From Nocardioides humi (GTDB taxonomy: Bacteria > Actinomycetota > Actinomycetes > Propionibacteriales > Nocardioidaceae): a stretch of DNA of 64,000 nucleotides. Shown in pieces: positions 53,732-62,976 of this stretch. The stretch is from NCBI RefSeq assembly GCF_006494775.1, contig NZ_CP041146.1, positions 4,774,001-4,838,000 of the forward strand, in the 5' to 3' direction. The position numbers were made by a program, and so were the translations under genes. Below the pieces are notes generated by a model. It had not been told where the DNA came from. It saw nothing but the letters and a program-made list of their open reading frames with translations, and did no database searches. Within the stretch, counting starts at the first letter, position 1. Every line of letters starts with the position of its first letter.

Positions 53732-54697
53732 CTAGGAGGTGCTGCCGACAACCGCACCGGCATAACGCTCCGCCAGCACCCGCAGGTGCTCGACCAGCGC
53801 GGCCGGCGACTCGACGGTGAAGTCGAGCCCGAGCATGCCGATCCACACGGCCACGATCTCCAGGCTGTCGCCGCCGGTCACGAGCACCGAGCGACCGTCC
53901 GCCCGGGGCTCCACGACGCCGACCGCGGGGTTGATCCGGGCGAGCACGTCCTCGGCGGGGGCGTCGACGACGAGCCGTGCGTGCACCGCCCAGCCGGTGC
54001 GGGCGACCTCGCGTACGACGAGCTCGGTGAGGTCACCGGGCAGGGGAGCGGGCCGGAACGAGCGGCCGCCGGGGATGCGGAGGGCGAGCCAGTCGACCCG
54101 GTACGGCGCCCACGCGCCGGTCGCGGGCGAACGGCCGACCACGAACCACCGCCGCTGCCAGGCGACCAGCCGGTACGGCTCGAGCTCGACCCGCTCCTCC
54201 TCGGCCCCGTAGAAGGCGCGCAGGCCGCGGTGGTCGCGGATGGCGTCGGCGATCTCGGCGAGCACGCCGGCGTCGACCTCCGGGTCGTCGACGTTGGAGT
54301 CGGTGTTGACCGGGCCGGCCTCGGTGGCGTCGCGCAGCGCGGTGACCCGGCGGCGCAGCCGGTCGGGGAGCACGTGCTCGAGCTTGGTCAGCGCCCGGCC
54401 GCCGCTCTCCTCGAAGCCGGCGACGCCGGTGAGCGTGCGCAGGCCGACCGCGACGGCGACCGCCTCCTCGTCGTCCAGCAGCAGCGGCGGGAGCTTGGCG
54501 CCGGCGCCGAGCCGGTAGTGGCCGGTGCGTCCGCGCACCCCGTCGACCGGATAGCCGAGCTCGCGCAGCCGGGTCACGTCGTTGCGCACGGTCCGCTCGG
54601 TCACGCCGAGCCGGGCGGCCAGCTCCGGAGCGGTCCACTCGACCCTCGACTGGAGCAGGCCGAGCAGCTCGAGGACCCGTCCCGACGTATTTCTCAC
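53732..54697 (-). CDS. YafY-type WYL-domain transcriptional regulator (second copy)
   Basis: 321 residues, the same length and layout as the regulator at 2414-3379: HTH (about 15-60, TERTVRNDVTRLRELGYPVDGV), WYL domain (RRWFVVGRSPATGAWAPYRV) and WCX region ending ...VLAERYAGAV. The aromatic triad is W-F-V here rather than W-Y-L. GTG 54697 follows TTTAAT by seven bases. Divergent from an epoxide hydrolase. The two paralogues share the HTH wording TERT/SERT-L/V-R-DVxRLRELGY. Confidence 0.9.
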   Translation of the reverse strand: MRNTSGRVLELLGLLQSRVEWTAPELAARLGVTERTVRNDVTRLRELGYPVDGVRGRTGHYRLGAGAKLPPLLLDDEEAVAVAVGLRTLTGVAGFEESGGRALTKLEHVLPDRLRRRVTALRDATEAGPVNTDSNVDDPEVDAGVLAEIADAIRDHRGLRAFYGAEEERVELEPYRLVAWQRRWFVVGRSPATGAWAPYRVDWLALRIPGGRSFRPAPLPGDLTELVVREVARTGWAVHARLVVDAPAEDVLARINPAVGVVEPRADGRSVLVTGGDSLEIVAVWIGMLGLDFTVESPAALVEHLRVLAERYAGAVVGSTS

Positions 54698-54751
54698 GGA
54701 CCCGATTAAACAGGAAAGAAAGGTTCCGCAATGGCTCCTAACGTCCGTGCC
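54698..54751. promoter_or_regulatory. Divergent WYL-controlled promoter, second copy
   Basis: CAGGAAAGAAA (54711-54721) followed by CCGCAATG and CTCCTAACGT, with TAACGT seven bases before ATG 54752. Aligns without gaps to 3400-3444. Minus-strand TTTAAT lies seven bases before GTG 54697. The conserved CAGGA-AGAAA block sits where the -35 of the plus-strand promoter should be, suggesting activation or repression by WYL proteins there. Confidence 0.6.
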
Positions 54752-55864
54752 ATGAACCAGATCACGCCCTTCACCATCGACATCGCGCAGACCGACCTCG
54801 ACGACCTCCGCGCCCGCCTCGACCGCACCCGCTTCGCCCCCGCCGTCCCCGGCGACTCGTGGGACTACGGCACCCCGGCGGCCTACCTCCAGGACATGGT
54901 CGAGCGCTGGAAGGACTTCGACTGGCGCGCGGTCGAGGCCCGCCTCGACGCCTACGACGGCTTCGTCACCGACATCGACGGCCAGCGGATCCACTTCCTC
55001 CACGTCCGCTCGAAGCACGCCGACGCCACGCCCCTGCTGCTCGCCCACGCCTACCCCGGATCGCAGCTCGACTTCCTCGACATGATCGAGCCGCTCGTCG
55101 ACCCCGAGGCCCACGGCGGCACCGCCGACCAGGCCTTCCACCTCGTGATCCCGTCGATGCCGGGCTTCGGCTTCTCGGCCCCGGTGGTCGACACCGGCTG
55201 GACGATGAAGCGCGTCGCGGCGGCGTACGACGTGCTGATGGGCCGCCTCGGCTACGACGAGTACGGCATCCACGGCAGCGACGCCGGCGCGCTGGTCGGC
55301 CGGGAGCTCGCGGTCGCGAACCCCGAGGGCTTCCGCGGCGCGCACGTGCTGCACCTGTTCTCCTTCCCCAGCGGCGACCCGGCGGAGTTCGAGGGCTTCG
55401 GCCCGAAGGAGTACGCCGCGCTCGAGCACATGCAGTGGTTCCAGTCGGTCGGCGGCTACAACCAGATGAACGGCACCCGCCCGCAGACCGTCGCCGCCGG
55501 CCTCGCCGACTCGCCGGTCGCGGTGCTCGCCTACAGCGAGCTGTTCGAGAGCTTCGGCAACGGCACCAGCCTGGTCTCGCCCGAGCAGGTCCTCGCCCAG
55601 GCGACCCTCTACTGGCTGACCAACACCTACGGCTCGGCCGCCCGCTACCACTACGAGGAGCAGCACGCCGGTGCCGAGCCGGTCGTCAGCACCGGCCGGA
55701 TCGGCGTCGCGGTCTTCAAGGACGACTTCCAGACCATCCGCTCGCTCGCCGAGCGCGACAACGCCGGCATCGCGCACTGGTCGGAGTTCCCGCGGGGCGG
55801 GCACTTCGCCGCGATGGAGGTGCCCGAGGACGTCGTCGCCGACCTGCGGGTCTTCTTCTCGTGA
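54752..55864 (+). CDS. Epoxide hydrolase (alpha/beta-hydrolase, EHN family)
   Basis: 370 residues. The N-terminal EHN domain (FTIDIAQTDLDDLRARLDRTRF) is followed by the hydrolase core: oxyanion HAYPGS, nucleophile Asp in GIHGSDAGALVG and a C-terminal His in RGGHFAAMEVPEDV. Converts epoxides to diols through a covalent ester. I start at ATG 54752, not 54731, because the -10 box lies inside the longer version. Target of the divergent WYL regulator. Substrate unknown. Confidence 0.9.
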   Translation: MNQITPFTIDIAQTDLDDLRARLDRTRFAPAVPGDSWDYGTPAAYLQDMVERWKDFDWRAVEARLDAYDGFVTDIDGQRIHFLHVRSKHADATPLLLAHAYPGSQLDFLDMIEPLVDPEAHGGTADQAFHLVIPSMPGFGFSAPVVDTGWTMKRVAAAYDVLMGRLGYDEYGIHGSDAGALVGRELAVANPEGFRGAHVLHLFSFPSGDPAEFEGFGPKEYAALEHMQWFQSVGGYNQMNGTRPQTVAAGLADSPVAVLAYSELFESFGNGTSLVSPEQVLAQATLYWLTNTYGSAARYHYEEQHAGAEPVVSTGRIGVAVFKDDFQTIRSLAERDNAGIAHWSEFPRGGHFAAMEVPEDVVADLRVFFS

Positions 55865-55888
55865 CGGCCGGTTCTCGTGACGGCCTTG

Positions 55889-55919
55889 CTTCCCCGGTCC
55901 CGGTCAGGGGCCGGGGAAG
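55889..55919. terminator. Bidirectional terminator between epoxide hydrolase and DinB-family gene
   Basis: CTTCCCCGG (55889-55897) pairs with CCGGGGAAG (55911-55919). It overlaps the stop of the converging gene (55904-55906). Just before it, TTCTCGTGACGGCC is repeated directly (55856-55869 and 55872-55885), the first copy spanning the hydrolase stop. Confidence 0.6.
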
Positions 55920-56626
55920 TAGGCCTTGAAGCGCTCGGCGTGCTCGGCCTCGCCCCGCACCTGCAGCCGGTTCGCGCCGATCCGCCCGGACGCGAACAGC
56001 ACCACGTCCTGCGCACTGCCCGTCAGGGTGGTCGCCGCCCGCCGGCCGTCGGGCACGCTCTGCTGCCAGGCACCCGCCGCGCCGTCCTCGGTGCCGTTGG
56101 TGCTCAGCCGGATGCCGTCGCCGAGGCCGACCAGATCGATGACGACTTCGCCGACAGGAGCGGTCGAGGCGAGCAGGTCGAGCATCGGGCCGATGACGAC
56201 CGCGCAGGCGCTCAGCTCGTCGGCGCTCAGAGGCGGATCCTCGCCGGTCAGTGCGTGGTCGAGGTCGGCGGAGTGGACAGCCGCCTCGAAGGCGAACAGC
56301 GGCGCGGCGTACGCGAAGGGCACGGTGCCGGCGGGAAGGACGACGGCCGCCGCCGGGTCGACCTGGAGACCCGCCGCCTGCTCGAACGCCGTGACCGCCT
56401 CGACGAGCGAGGGCGAGACCGGGTCCGCGGCGGGCAGGCCGGCGACCGCCCGGACGGCAGCCGCCTCCATGGCCGCGCCCCAGGCGACGTGGTCGACGAG
56501 ATCGCCGACGGACCAGCCGGTCAGCCGAGTCGGCAGGTCAGGGTCCGCCGTGCGCGCTCGCTCCGCGAGTCGCCGGTACGCCGCGCTCGCCGCCGCCATC
56601 GCCGCCAACGCCGTCAGGTCCGCCAC
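55904..56626 (-). CDS. DinB/maleylpyruvate-isomerase-type, probably mycothiol-dependent enzyme
   Basis: 240 residues with the DinB_2/MDMPI N-terminal four-helix pattern: TRLTGWSVGDLVDHVAWG supplies the first metal His, and AFEAAVHSADLDHAL the H-x-x-x-D/H pair. Such proteins transfer or use mycothiol, the actinobacterial thiol. GTG 56626 has GGGAG six bases upstream. The 5' end lies inside the 3' end of the SARP gene (89-bp overlap, different frame). Confidence 0.75.
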   Translation of the reverse strand: MADLTALAAMAAASAAYRRLAERARTADPDLPTRLTGWSVGDLVDHVAWGAAMEAAAVRAVAGLPAADPVSPSLVEAVTAFEQAAGLQVDPAAAVVLPAGTVPFAYAAPLFAFEAAVHSADLDHALTGEDPPLSADELSACAVVIGPMLDLLASTAPVGEVVIDLVGLGDGIRLSTNGTEDGAAGAWQQSVPDGRRAATTLTGSAQDVVLFASGRIGANRLQVRGEAEHAERFKAYFPGP

Positions 56627-59054
56627 CGCTGTCTCCCGTCTGTCGTCCGAGGATCCCCAGGAAGTGCGCCCCGTCGCCGAGCACGGCCGCACCCGCGCCG
56701 AGGACCTGATTCTGGCCGACGCCGGGCCGGATCAGCTCGGCCAGGCGCTCGCGGGCGGCGGCGTCGCCGTACTCCGCGACGGCCTCGGCGACCAGGCAGG
56801 CGCAGAACGTCTGGATGCCGGAGAAGGGCCGCGACAGCGCGAAGCGCCGGGCCGACCAGGGCACCAGGATCCGCTGCGCAGCGGCGCGGTCGCCCGTCGC
56901 GTGCGCCACAGTGAGGGCGGCCGCGCGCCACGGCTCGAAGGCCTGGTCGTGGTCGAAGCGTGCCAGGATGTCGGCGGCGCGCTCCGGCGTACGACGCCCG
57001 AGCGCGAGCAGGATCGACTGGAAGCCGTGGACGCGGGGCGTGTCGTCGTAGCCGTCGCGCTCGCCCGCCTCGCGGAAGTCCTCGATCAGCACCTCGGCCT
57101 CGTCGTGGCGGCCTGCGGCGTGCGCGAGCGCGGCTCGCCACATCGGGACCTTGCAGCGGTGCAGCACGTTGCCCTGCACGTCCGCGAGGTGCTCGATGCG
57201 CCCCACGACCTGCTCGGCCTCGTCCGCGCGGCGGGCCCGCATCAGCTCGGGGACCCAGGCGGCGAGCGCGTCCAGCTCGAGCTCGTCGGCGTCGGCGGCG
57301 CTGGCCACCGCGGCCGCCTCCCGCGCCAGCTCGAACCGCTCGGCGGCGCCGGTCACCGGGTCGTGGGCGGCGACGCCGCGCAGGAGGGTGCGGGCGAGGG
57401 TCTCCGGGTCGGCGGAGTCGCGCGCCCTCGTCACCGCCGCGTCGATGAGCCCGAGGGCCCGGTCGCCGCGGCCCGCGAACGTGAGCGCCTGGGCGAGCGA
57501 CGCCAGCAGTTCGACGTAGGCCGGATGCTCGGCGTCGACGACCCGCAGGGCGTGCTCCAGAAGCTCGATGGACGGATCGCGGGCCCCGGTCCGCGGGCGC
57601 CGGGCGTGCAGGGAGCACTCTTCGTGCGCGAGGGCGGAGCGGATCAGGACCTCCGGGGGGACGCCCGGCACCTCCGCCGCCGCACGGAAGGCGGTCATCG
57701 CGTCGTCGAGGTCGCCGGACCGGTGCAGTGCGTCGCCCACGGTGAGCAGCAGTCCTGCCCGGTCCAGCCTGGTCGCACGGTCGCGGGTGAGGTGCGTGGA
57801 GTTGGTCAGGGCGCGGCGGGCATGGCGGACCGCGGCGGCGTACTGGGCGCGGGACATCGACACCTGCGCGATTCGCCGGTCTACCTCGACGGCCCGCAGC
57901 GCGGTCGAGGTGTCGAGGGATGCGGCCGCGGCCAGGTGGTCGGCCGCGCGGCGCATCAGGTCGTGCTCGCCGCCCTGCGCCAGGAGGCCCTCGCCCAGCC
58001 GCCGGTGCAGGGCGAGCGCCTCGCCCGGCGGCACCAGATCGACGACCCGCTCGCGGACGCCGACATCGGCGAAACGCACGCCGTCGTCGGTGCGTACGAC
58101 GATGCCGGCCGCCAACGCCGGTGCGAGGGCGTCGGCCAGGGCCGGGCCGTCGATGGCCAGCGCGTGTGCTGTCCGTGCGGTGTCCAGGGTCGTGTCCAGG
58201 CCGGCGTCGGACAGGGCGGCGGCTTGGAGTACCCGCTGCGTCAGCCTGGGCAGCTCGGCGATCCGATCCGCCCAGCCCGTGGCCAGTGCCGCCGTCGAGC
58301 CCGGCACCCGCTCGGGGAGCGGGCCCAGCGCCGGCTCCTGACGGAGGATCTGCTGGCGCAGCAGTTGCGATGCCGGGCCGAGGTCGAGTCCGAGGTCCGC
58401 GCGCAGCCGCGCCTCGAGGCCGGAGAGCACCTCGAGCGCGGCGACCTGGTCGCCGCGACCGTAGTGGGCCCGGGCGAGAACCCTGTGAACCGGCTCGTTC
58501 CACGGCTCGGCCTCCACGACGGCGACCGCCTCGGGCACGACCCGCTCGTAGGCGCCGGTCTCGCACAGCATCTCGAGCAGATCGAGGTGAACCGTCGCTC
58601 GGGCGGTCTCGAGCTCGGCCCGGCGCCCGCGGACGCAGTCGTCGTCGGCCAGTGCGGCGAACGCCGGCCCCCGCCACAGCGCCAGCGACTGCTGGGCCAG
58701 CTCGATGCCGGTCCCGAGATCGCCGCGGCCGCGCGCCGCGCGTGCGGCCGCGGCGATCTCCTCGAACTCCAGGGCGTCGATCTCGCCGGGACCGAGGAGC
58801 AGGGTGTAGCCGGCGGCGCCGTACACGATGCGGTGCGCGCCCAGCGTCCTGCGCCAGCGAGAGATGTGCGCCTGGAGACTGTTGTCGCGTGGCCGCTCCC
58901 CGCTCGGCCACACCAGGGCGGCGAGTCGCGCCGGCGATACCGGCCGATTGGCCTCGGCGGCGAGGACCGCCAGCACGCGCCGTGCGATCTCGCCTGCCGG
59001 CACCGCTCCCGGTACGCCGGTGACGCCGACTGAGCCCAGGACGGTGACGCGCAT
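56538..59054 (-). CDS. SARP/BTAD-family transcriptional activator with TPR-like repeats
   Basis: 838 residues. An N-terminal OmpR-type winged helix (about 1-85, RDNSLQAHISRWRRTLG) and BTAD domain (about 90-245, ALEFEEIAAAARAARG through YGRGDQVAALEVLSGLEARLRADLG) make a SARP DNA-binding unit. The long C-terminus is helical and TPR-like; I see no Walker A motif, so the usual NB-ARC ATPase seems absent or degenerate. The last 30 residues (Gly-rich) overlap the next gene and are unusual. Lies 75 bp after the giant secreted-protein gene, whose promoter carries a SARP box. Confidence 0.85.
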   Translation of the reverse strand: MRVTVLGSVGVTGVPGAVPAGEIARRVLAVLAAEANRPVSPARLAALVWPSGERPRDNSLQAHISRWRRTLGAHRIVYGAAGYTLLLGPGEIDALEFEEIAAAARAARGRGDLGTGIELAQQSLALWRGPAFAALADDDCVRGRRAELETARATVHLDLLEMLCETGAYERVVPEAVAVVEAEPWNEPVHRVLARAHYGRGDQVAALEVLSGLEARLRADLGLDLGPASQLLRQQILRQEPALGPLPERVPGSTAALATGWADRIAELPRLTQRVLQAAALSDAGLDTTLDTARTAHALAIDGPALADALAPALAAGIVVRTDDGVRFADVGVRERVVDLVPPGEALALHRRLGEGLLAQGGEHDLMRRAADHLAAAASLDTSTALRAVEVDRRIAQVSMSRAQYAAAVRHARRALTNSTHLTRDRATRLDRAGLLLTVGDALHRSGDLDDAMTAFRAAAEVPGVPPEVLIRSALAHEECSLHARRPRTGARDPSIELLEHALRVVDAEHPAYVELLASLAQALTFAGRGDRALGLIDAAVTRARDSADPETLARTLLRGVAAHDPVTGAAERFELAREAAAVASAADADELELDALAAWVPELMRARRADEAEQVVGRIEHLADVQGNVLHRCKVPMWRAALAHAAGRHDEAEVLIEDFREAGERDGYDDTPRVHGFQSILLALGRRTPERAADILARFDHDQAFEPWRAAALTVAHATGDRAAAQRILVPWSARRFALSRPFSGIQTFCACLVAEAVAEYGDAAARERLAELIRPGVGQNQVLGAGAAVLGDGAHFLGILGRQTGDSGGGPDGVGGDGGGERGVPATRGASAHGGP

Positions 59055-59129
59055 CGTGGTCCATCCTGCCGCACCCGGCGGCCTTCGGGAGGGAGGCGAC
59101 GCAACGGCTCGGTGCTGGGACGGCCATGC

Positions 59130-62100
59130 TCAGCGCTTGACACGCACCGCCTTCGACGTCGCGACGGCCTTGGTGTGGCCGGGCCGGTTGACGACGATCT
59201 TGACGAAGATCCTCTGCCGTCGGTCTCCCGGACGGATCCGGTAGGCTCGCTGCTTTCCGGCCTTGCCCTTCACCTTCTTGCCGTTGACGAACCATGTGTA
59301 CTTGATCGTGGTCGGAGTCGGTGACCACACGCCCGTCGTCGCCTTCAGCTTCGTGCCGACCTGCTTCTTGCCCTTGATCTTGGGCTTCTCGAGCATCGTG
59401 AAGGTGGTGGCCGTCGCCGAGCCGTTCGAGCCTGGGTCGGTGGCGTCGGGCTCGGTCGGGTCGTCGGGGTCGCCGGGCGTGGAGTCGGCGGTCAGGCTGA
59501 AGCGTCGGGTTGCGGAAGCGCCGGTGATGAGCGCGTCGTCGATGCCGCGCACCTCGAAGATGTAGTCGTCGTTCTCCAGGGGTGTGGCGGGAGTGTGGCT
59601 GTTCCCGCCGGTCCCGGAGGAGCACGGCCCGAAGGCGGGCGCGGTCGTGCCTTCGGCGAAGACCCGGCACGCCACGGTCGTCCCGGACTCCTCCTCGCCC
59701 GTGGTGAAGGTGAAGGTCGGCCGCGTCGACGTGGTGGTCGTGGCGGGACCGGACACGATCGTGGTCACCGGCCCGTCACCGGTCAGCGCGCTGCGCGCCA
59801 ACTCCAATCGGTCCAGTGTGGACTCGATGAAGGCCGCCCCGAGCGGACGTCGAGCCTGCCCGTCGGCGGGCACCACGTGCTCACGCAGCAACTGCTCGAG
59901 TCGATCCACGCGTTCCTCGCCGGCCGCACGCAGCGTTGCCGGCACGTCCTGGGACCGGTACTGCGCGGCGACCGCGTCCCAGATCTGGCTCAGGTGCCCG
60001 GCGCCGGCGTCGTCCAGCAGCCGGGTGGTCCCGTCGAGCAGGCGCTCCAACGGATCCGTGCTGCTCGAGGCCGTGTCGAGCCCGCCTTCGAGCAGGCCGC
60101 GCAGCTCGGCGTCCACAGTCAGGCCGGCCGGCAGGCCGAGCTCGACGTAGCTGCTCAGCGCCTTGCGGGCCGCGCTCAGCGCTCGGGACGCCTCGGAGAG
60201 ATCCTGATCCGCGCCGCCGGGCTCCAGCAGGTCGAGGATGTGACCGACCGCCACCTGCTGGCGTCCGCGCAGCCAGTCGGTGACCATGCCGGTGATGTAC
60301 GACTCGTCCTGATCCCGGACCTGGGCGGACCAGGCGTAGCCGAGCTTGGTGCGGATCTCGTCCCACTCGTGCCCGGCCTTGGCCACGGCGTGGTTCGCGA
60401 CGAGATCGCAGTTGTCGGTGCCGTCCTCGTCGAAGTCGCAGATGTTCACCTTGTCCGCGTCGGTGTAGGTCCCGGTGGCGGTGGCCACCGTCCCGCCGGC
60501 GTTCCTCGCCTCCACCTGGACACGCACGCGCAGTTGGGCGAAGCGCTGCACGACGATGGGCGTCCTCGGGTTCGTCTCCGGCCTGTCCTCGAAGTTGACC
60601 CACTCGGCCGTGGTGCTGCAGACCCGGAGGCTGAGCAGGCCGGCGTTGAGCGCCAGGCCGAGCTGGTTGGGCATGGTGCTGGTGTACGGCGTGCCCGCCG
60701 CGAACGCCTTGCCGCTCAGGCCCGAGACCGGGCCGCAGCTGATCGCCGGCAGATTCGGCAGGTCCGCGGCGGCGTACGACTGGCGCGGTCCCTTCCAGAG
60801 GTCGAAGCTGGTGACCTGGTCCGCGATCCAGTCCTCCAGCGCGGCCTCGACGCCCGTGGAGAGCTCCCCCCAGGCCTCTCGGTAGTGCTGGGTGGCCGCG
60901 TTCAGCACGGTGCTGCCGGTCGCCGCGGCCGTGTCGTTCTCGGCGATCACGGCCAAGGTGTCCCGGAGCCGCTCGCCCTCGGCGATGATGGCGTCCAGTC
61001 GGCCCAGGTTGCGGGGCTCGCTGTGGAAGTGGCGGGGATGCTCGGTGATCACCCGGCCGAACGCGCGGGCAGCGCTGCCCCAGTCGCTGGGGTTGACCAC
61101 CGTGCTGCCACCGAGCGGCGAGGGAAGCTCGTAGACCTCCTTGGTGAAGCGCCTCAGGTAGTCCACGTTCGTGTCCAGGCCCTTGTCCAGCTCCTCGAGG
61201 AGATCCGCGGGACGGAAGCTCCGGTTCGCGCCAAGAGCGATCTCGTCCTTGGCATGTTCGGTGGCCCAGGTGAAGAACTGGTTGGTGCTGGTGTCGTACA
61301 GATCCGAGCTCATCGTCTGCTTGCCGACCGCCAGGTTGATGGCCTCCTTCTGCGTCCGGCGCTGGTCGGCGTTGAAGAGCGCGAACACCCGGTCCTCCAG
61401 ACGCGCCAGGTTGGCCCGCTGCACCTCCAGCCGGTCGAAGATCTCAGCCACGTTCTGCTCATTGGCGACCAGCTTGGCCAGCACCTCGCTGACCCCCGTG
61501 GTCAGCGCCGTGTAGATCTGCTCCAGGGCGGCGTCGATCCGGTCGAAGCGCTCGTGCATCTGCTCGCCCAGCTTCTCCAGCTGCTTGCCCAGGTTCTCCA
61601 GCGCGACCTTGACCGGGTCCGGCTTCGGCTTCGATCCCGGGCCGCCGAAGAGCTTCTCCAGGCCCTGCAGCGCCGAGAAGGCGTCGCCGACCAGCCCGAT
61701 CCAGTTCCCGGTGTAGAAGTTGATCACGCCGTTGACGATGCTGCTACCGACCTCGATCAGCCCCTCGGCGATCGGCAGCACTGTGTCGGCGCCCTCCTTC
61801 ATCGCCGCGGCGGCCTCGGGATCGAACTTGTCCAGGATGAAGGTGGCGAAGTCCACGACCGTCTTGGCGTCCTTGACGATCTTCTCGGCCTGTTTCAGCG
61901 GCTCCTTCAGCGCGTCCTTGGCGGCGTCCAGGTCCTCCTTCGCCTTCTTCTTCTCGGCGTCGGTCTTCGCCTCGTCGTACTTCTGCTGCGCCTCGGCCAG
62001 CTCGCTGAGCGCGTCGACGGCGGTCCCGGTCGCCTCGTCGGTCTGGCTCAGCGCCTCCGCCGCCAGTCCCTCGGACTGCGGCGCGGTCAGCGTCAGGCTG

Positions 62101-62918
62101 CCCTGCGCGGTGATCTTCGCCATCTGCTCGGTCAGGGGCGCCAGGTCGGGGTCGTTCTGGCGCTGCTGCAGGGAGGCGAGGATCTCCTCGGCGGTGCTGC
62201 CTGCCCACAGGTCGTCGCGAGCGGAGGCGAACTCGTCGTTGTCCTGGGCCAGGGCGTAGCTGCGCTGCAGCCGGTCGGCGGACTGCTGGAGACTGCGCGA
62301 CCCGGTTCCCTGATCCAGGGTCGGGGTCATCGCGCTCGCGCCGACGCCGTTGTCGGACGTGGTGAGCTCGGACTTCACCTCCTTGCGCACCGCCCGCTTG
62401 GTCTCCGGCAGGACGTCCGTCTCCTCGATCGCCGAGGTCAGGAAGTGCAGCCGGGCCCCGTTGGTGTGGAGCCAGTCGGCGCAGATGTGGTCGCGCTTGC
62501 TCCACTCCACGTCCTCGGCCGGCTCGCTCCAGTGCTGGCAGTACTCGTAGGTGGCGGCGCCTTCGGCCTGAGGGGTCGCCAGCCGGCCCGTCTGTGCCTG
62601 CGACGCTGCCGCCGCCATCCCCGACTCCAGGATCCTGATCTGGCCGACCGCGTCGTCTGCGGACAGCCCGGGCCGCACGGCGTACAGCTCCTGCAACACG
62701 CCTTCGAGCACTCCGGCGGCGGGATCCGCGCTGACCCGGGCGACGTCACCGGCCACGAAGAGCGCCTCGTTGACCTCCGCTGCGCTCAACGTGATCTGGG
62801 AGTCGTCGGCAGCGGCAGGTGCCGTCTGCAGGAGCGCGATGGTGGTGAGCACCAGCGCGAGCGCGCTGATCACCGCCGTGGCGCCACGCCTGAGGTCGAT
62901 GGGGACGGCGGCGGGCAT
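59130..62918 (-). CDS. Giant secreted protein with helical, membrane-active-looking core; function unknown
   Basis: 1262 residues. Signal peptide (about 1-36, ending APAAA). Residues 40-290: helical region with few Cys. Residues 290-345: charged coiled coil (LAEAQQKYDEAKTDAEKK). Residues 345-430: amphipathic/hydrophobic helices (VVDFATFILDKFDPEAAAAM, GLIEVGSSIVNGVINFYTGN). Residues 440-530: second coiled coil. Then a mixed domain with four Cys (480s codons onward), and a C-terminal Ig-like and Lys-rich repeat like that of the protein at 1-2433. The order coiled coil, hydrophobic helices, coiled coil recalls helical pore-forming toxins, unproven. AAGGAG precedes ATG 62918. Confidence 0.7.
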   Translation of the reverse strand: MPAAVPIDLRRGATAVISALALVLTTIALLQTAPAAADDSQITLSAAEVNEALFVAGDVARVSADPAAGVLEGVLQELYAVRPGLSADDAVGQIRILESGMAAAASQAQTGRLATPQAEGAATYEYCQHWSEPAEDVEWSKRDHICADWLHTNGARLHFLTSAIEETDVLPETKRAVRKEVKSELTTSDNGVGASAMTPTLDQGTGSRSLQQSADRLQRSYALAQDNDEFASARDDLWAGSTAEEILASLQQRQNDPDLAPLTEQMAKITAQGSLTLTAPQSEGLAAEALSQTDEATGTAVDALSELAEAQQKYDEAKTDAEKKKAKEDLDAAKDALKEPLKQAEKIVKDAKTVVDFATFILDKFDPEAAAAMKEGADTVLPIAEGLIEVGSSIVNGVINFYTGNWIGLVGDAFSALQGLEKLFGGPGSKPKPDPVKVALENLGKQLEKLGEQMHERFDRIDAALEQIYTALTTGVSEVLAKLVANEQNVAEIFDRLEVQRANLARLEDRVFALFNADQRRTQKEAINLAVGKQTMSSDLYDTSTNQFFTWATEHAKDEIALGANRSFRPADLLEELDKGLDTNVDYLRRFTKEVYELPSPLGGSTVVNPSDWGSAARAFGRVITEHPRHFHSEPRNLGRLDAIIAEGERLRDTLAVIAENDTAAATGSTVLNAATQHYREAWGELSTGVEAALEDWIADQVTSFDLWKGPRQSYAAADLPNLPAISCGPVSGLSGKAFAAGTPYTSTMPNQLGLALNAGLLSLRVCSTTAEWVNFEDRPETNPRTPIVVQRFAQLRVRVQVEARNAGGTVATATGTYTDADKVNICDFDEDGTDNCDLVANHAVAKAGHEWDEIRTKLGYAWSAQVRDQDESYITGMVTDWLRGRQQVAVGHILDLLEPGGADQDLSEASRALSAARKALSSYVELGLPAGLTVDAELRGLLEGGLDTASSSTDPLERLLDGTTRLLDDAGAGHLSQIWDAVAAQYRSQDVPATLRAAGEERVDRLEQLLREHVVPADGQARRPLGAAFIESTLDRLELARSALTGDGPVTTIVSGPATTTTSTRPTFTFTTGEEESGTTVACRVFAEGTTAPAFGPCSSGTGGNSHTPATPLENDDYIFEVRGIDDALITGASATRRFSLTADSTPGDPDDPTEPDATDPGSNGSATATTFTMLEKPKIKGKKQVGTKLKATTGVWSPTPTTIKYTWFVNGKKVKGKAGKQRAYRIRPGDRRQRIFVKIVVNRPGHTKAVATSKAVRVKR

Positions 62919-62976
62919 GGTGGAACTCCTTCGGAGGGGCGGACGGGCGACCACGGCGACAGCCGAGGTCTGAGAG

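Noticed and set aside
53722..55804. Long frame joining the WYL regulator to sequence opposite the epoxide hydrolase
   Set aside because: The upstream part is the antisense of the hydrolase; a -10 box and family N-terminus fix the regulator start at 54697.
55856..55885. 14-bp direct repeat spanning the epoxide hydrolase stop
   Set aside because: A simple local duplication of the stop region; no sign of function beyond the terminator next to it.
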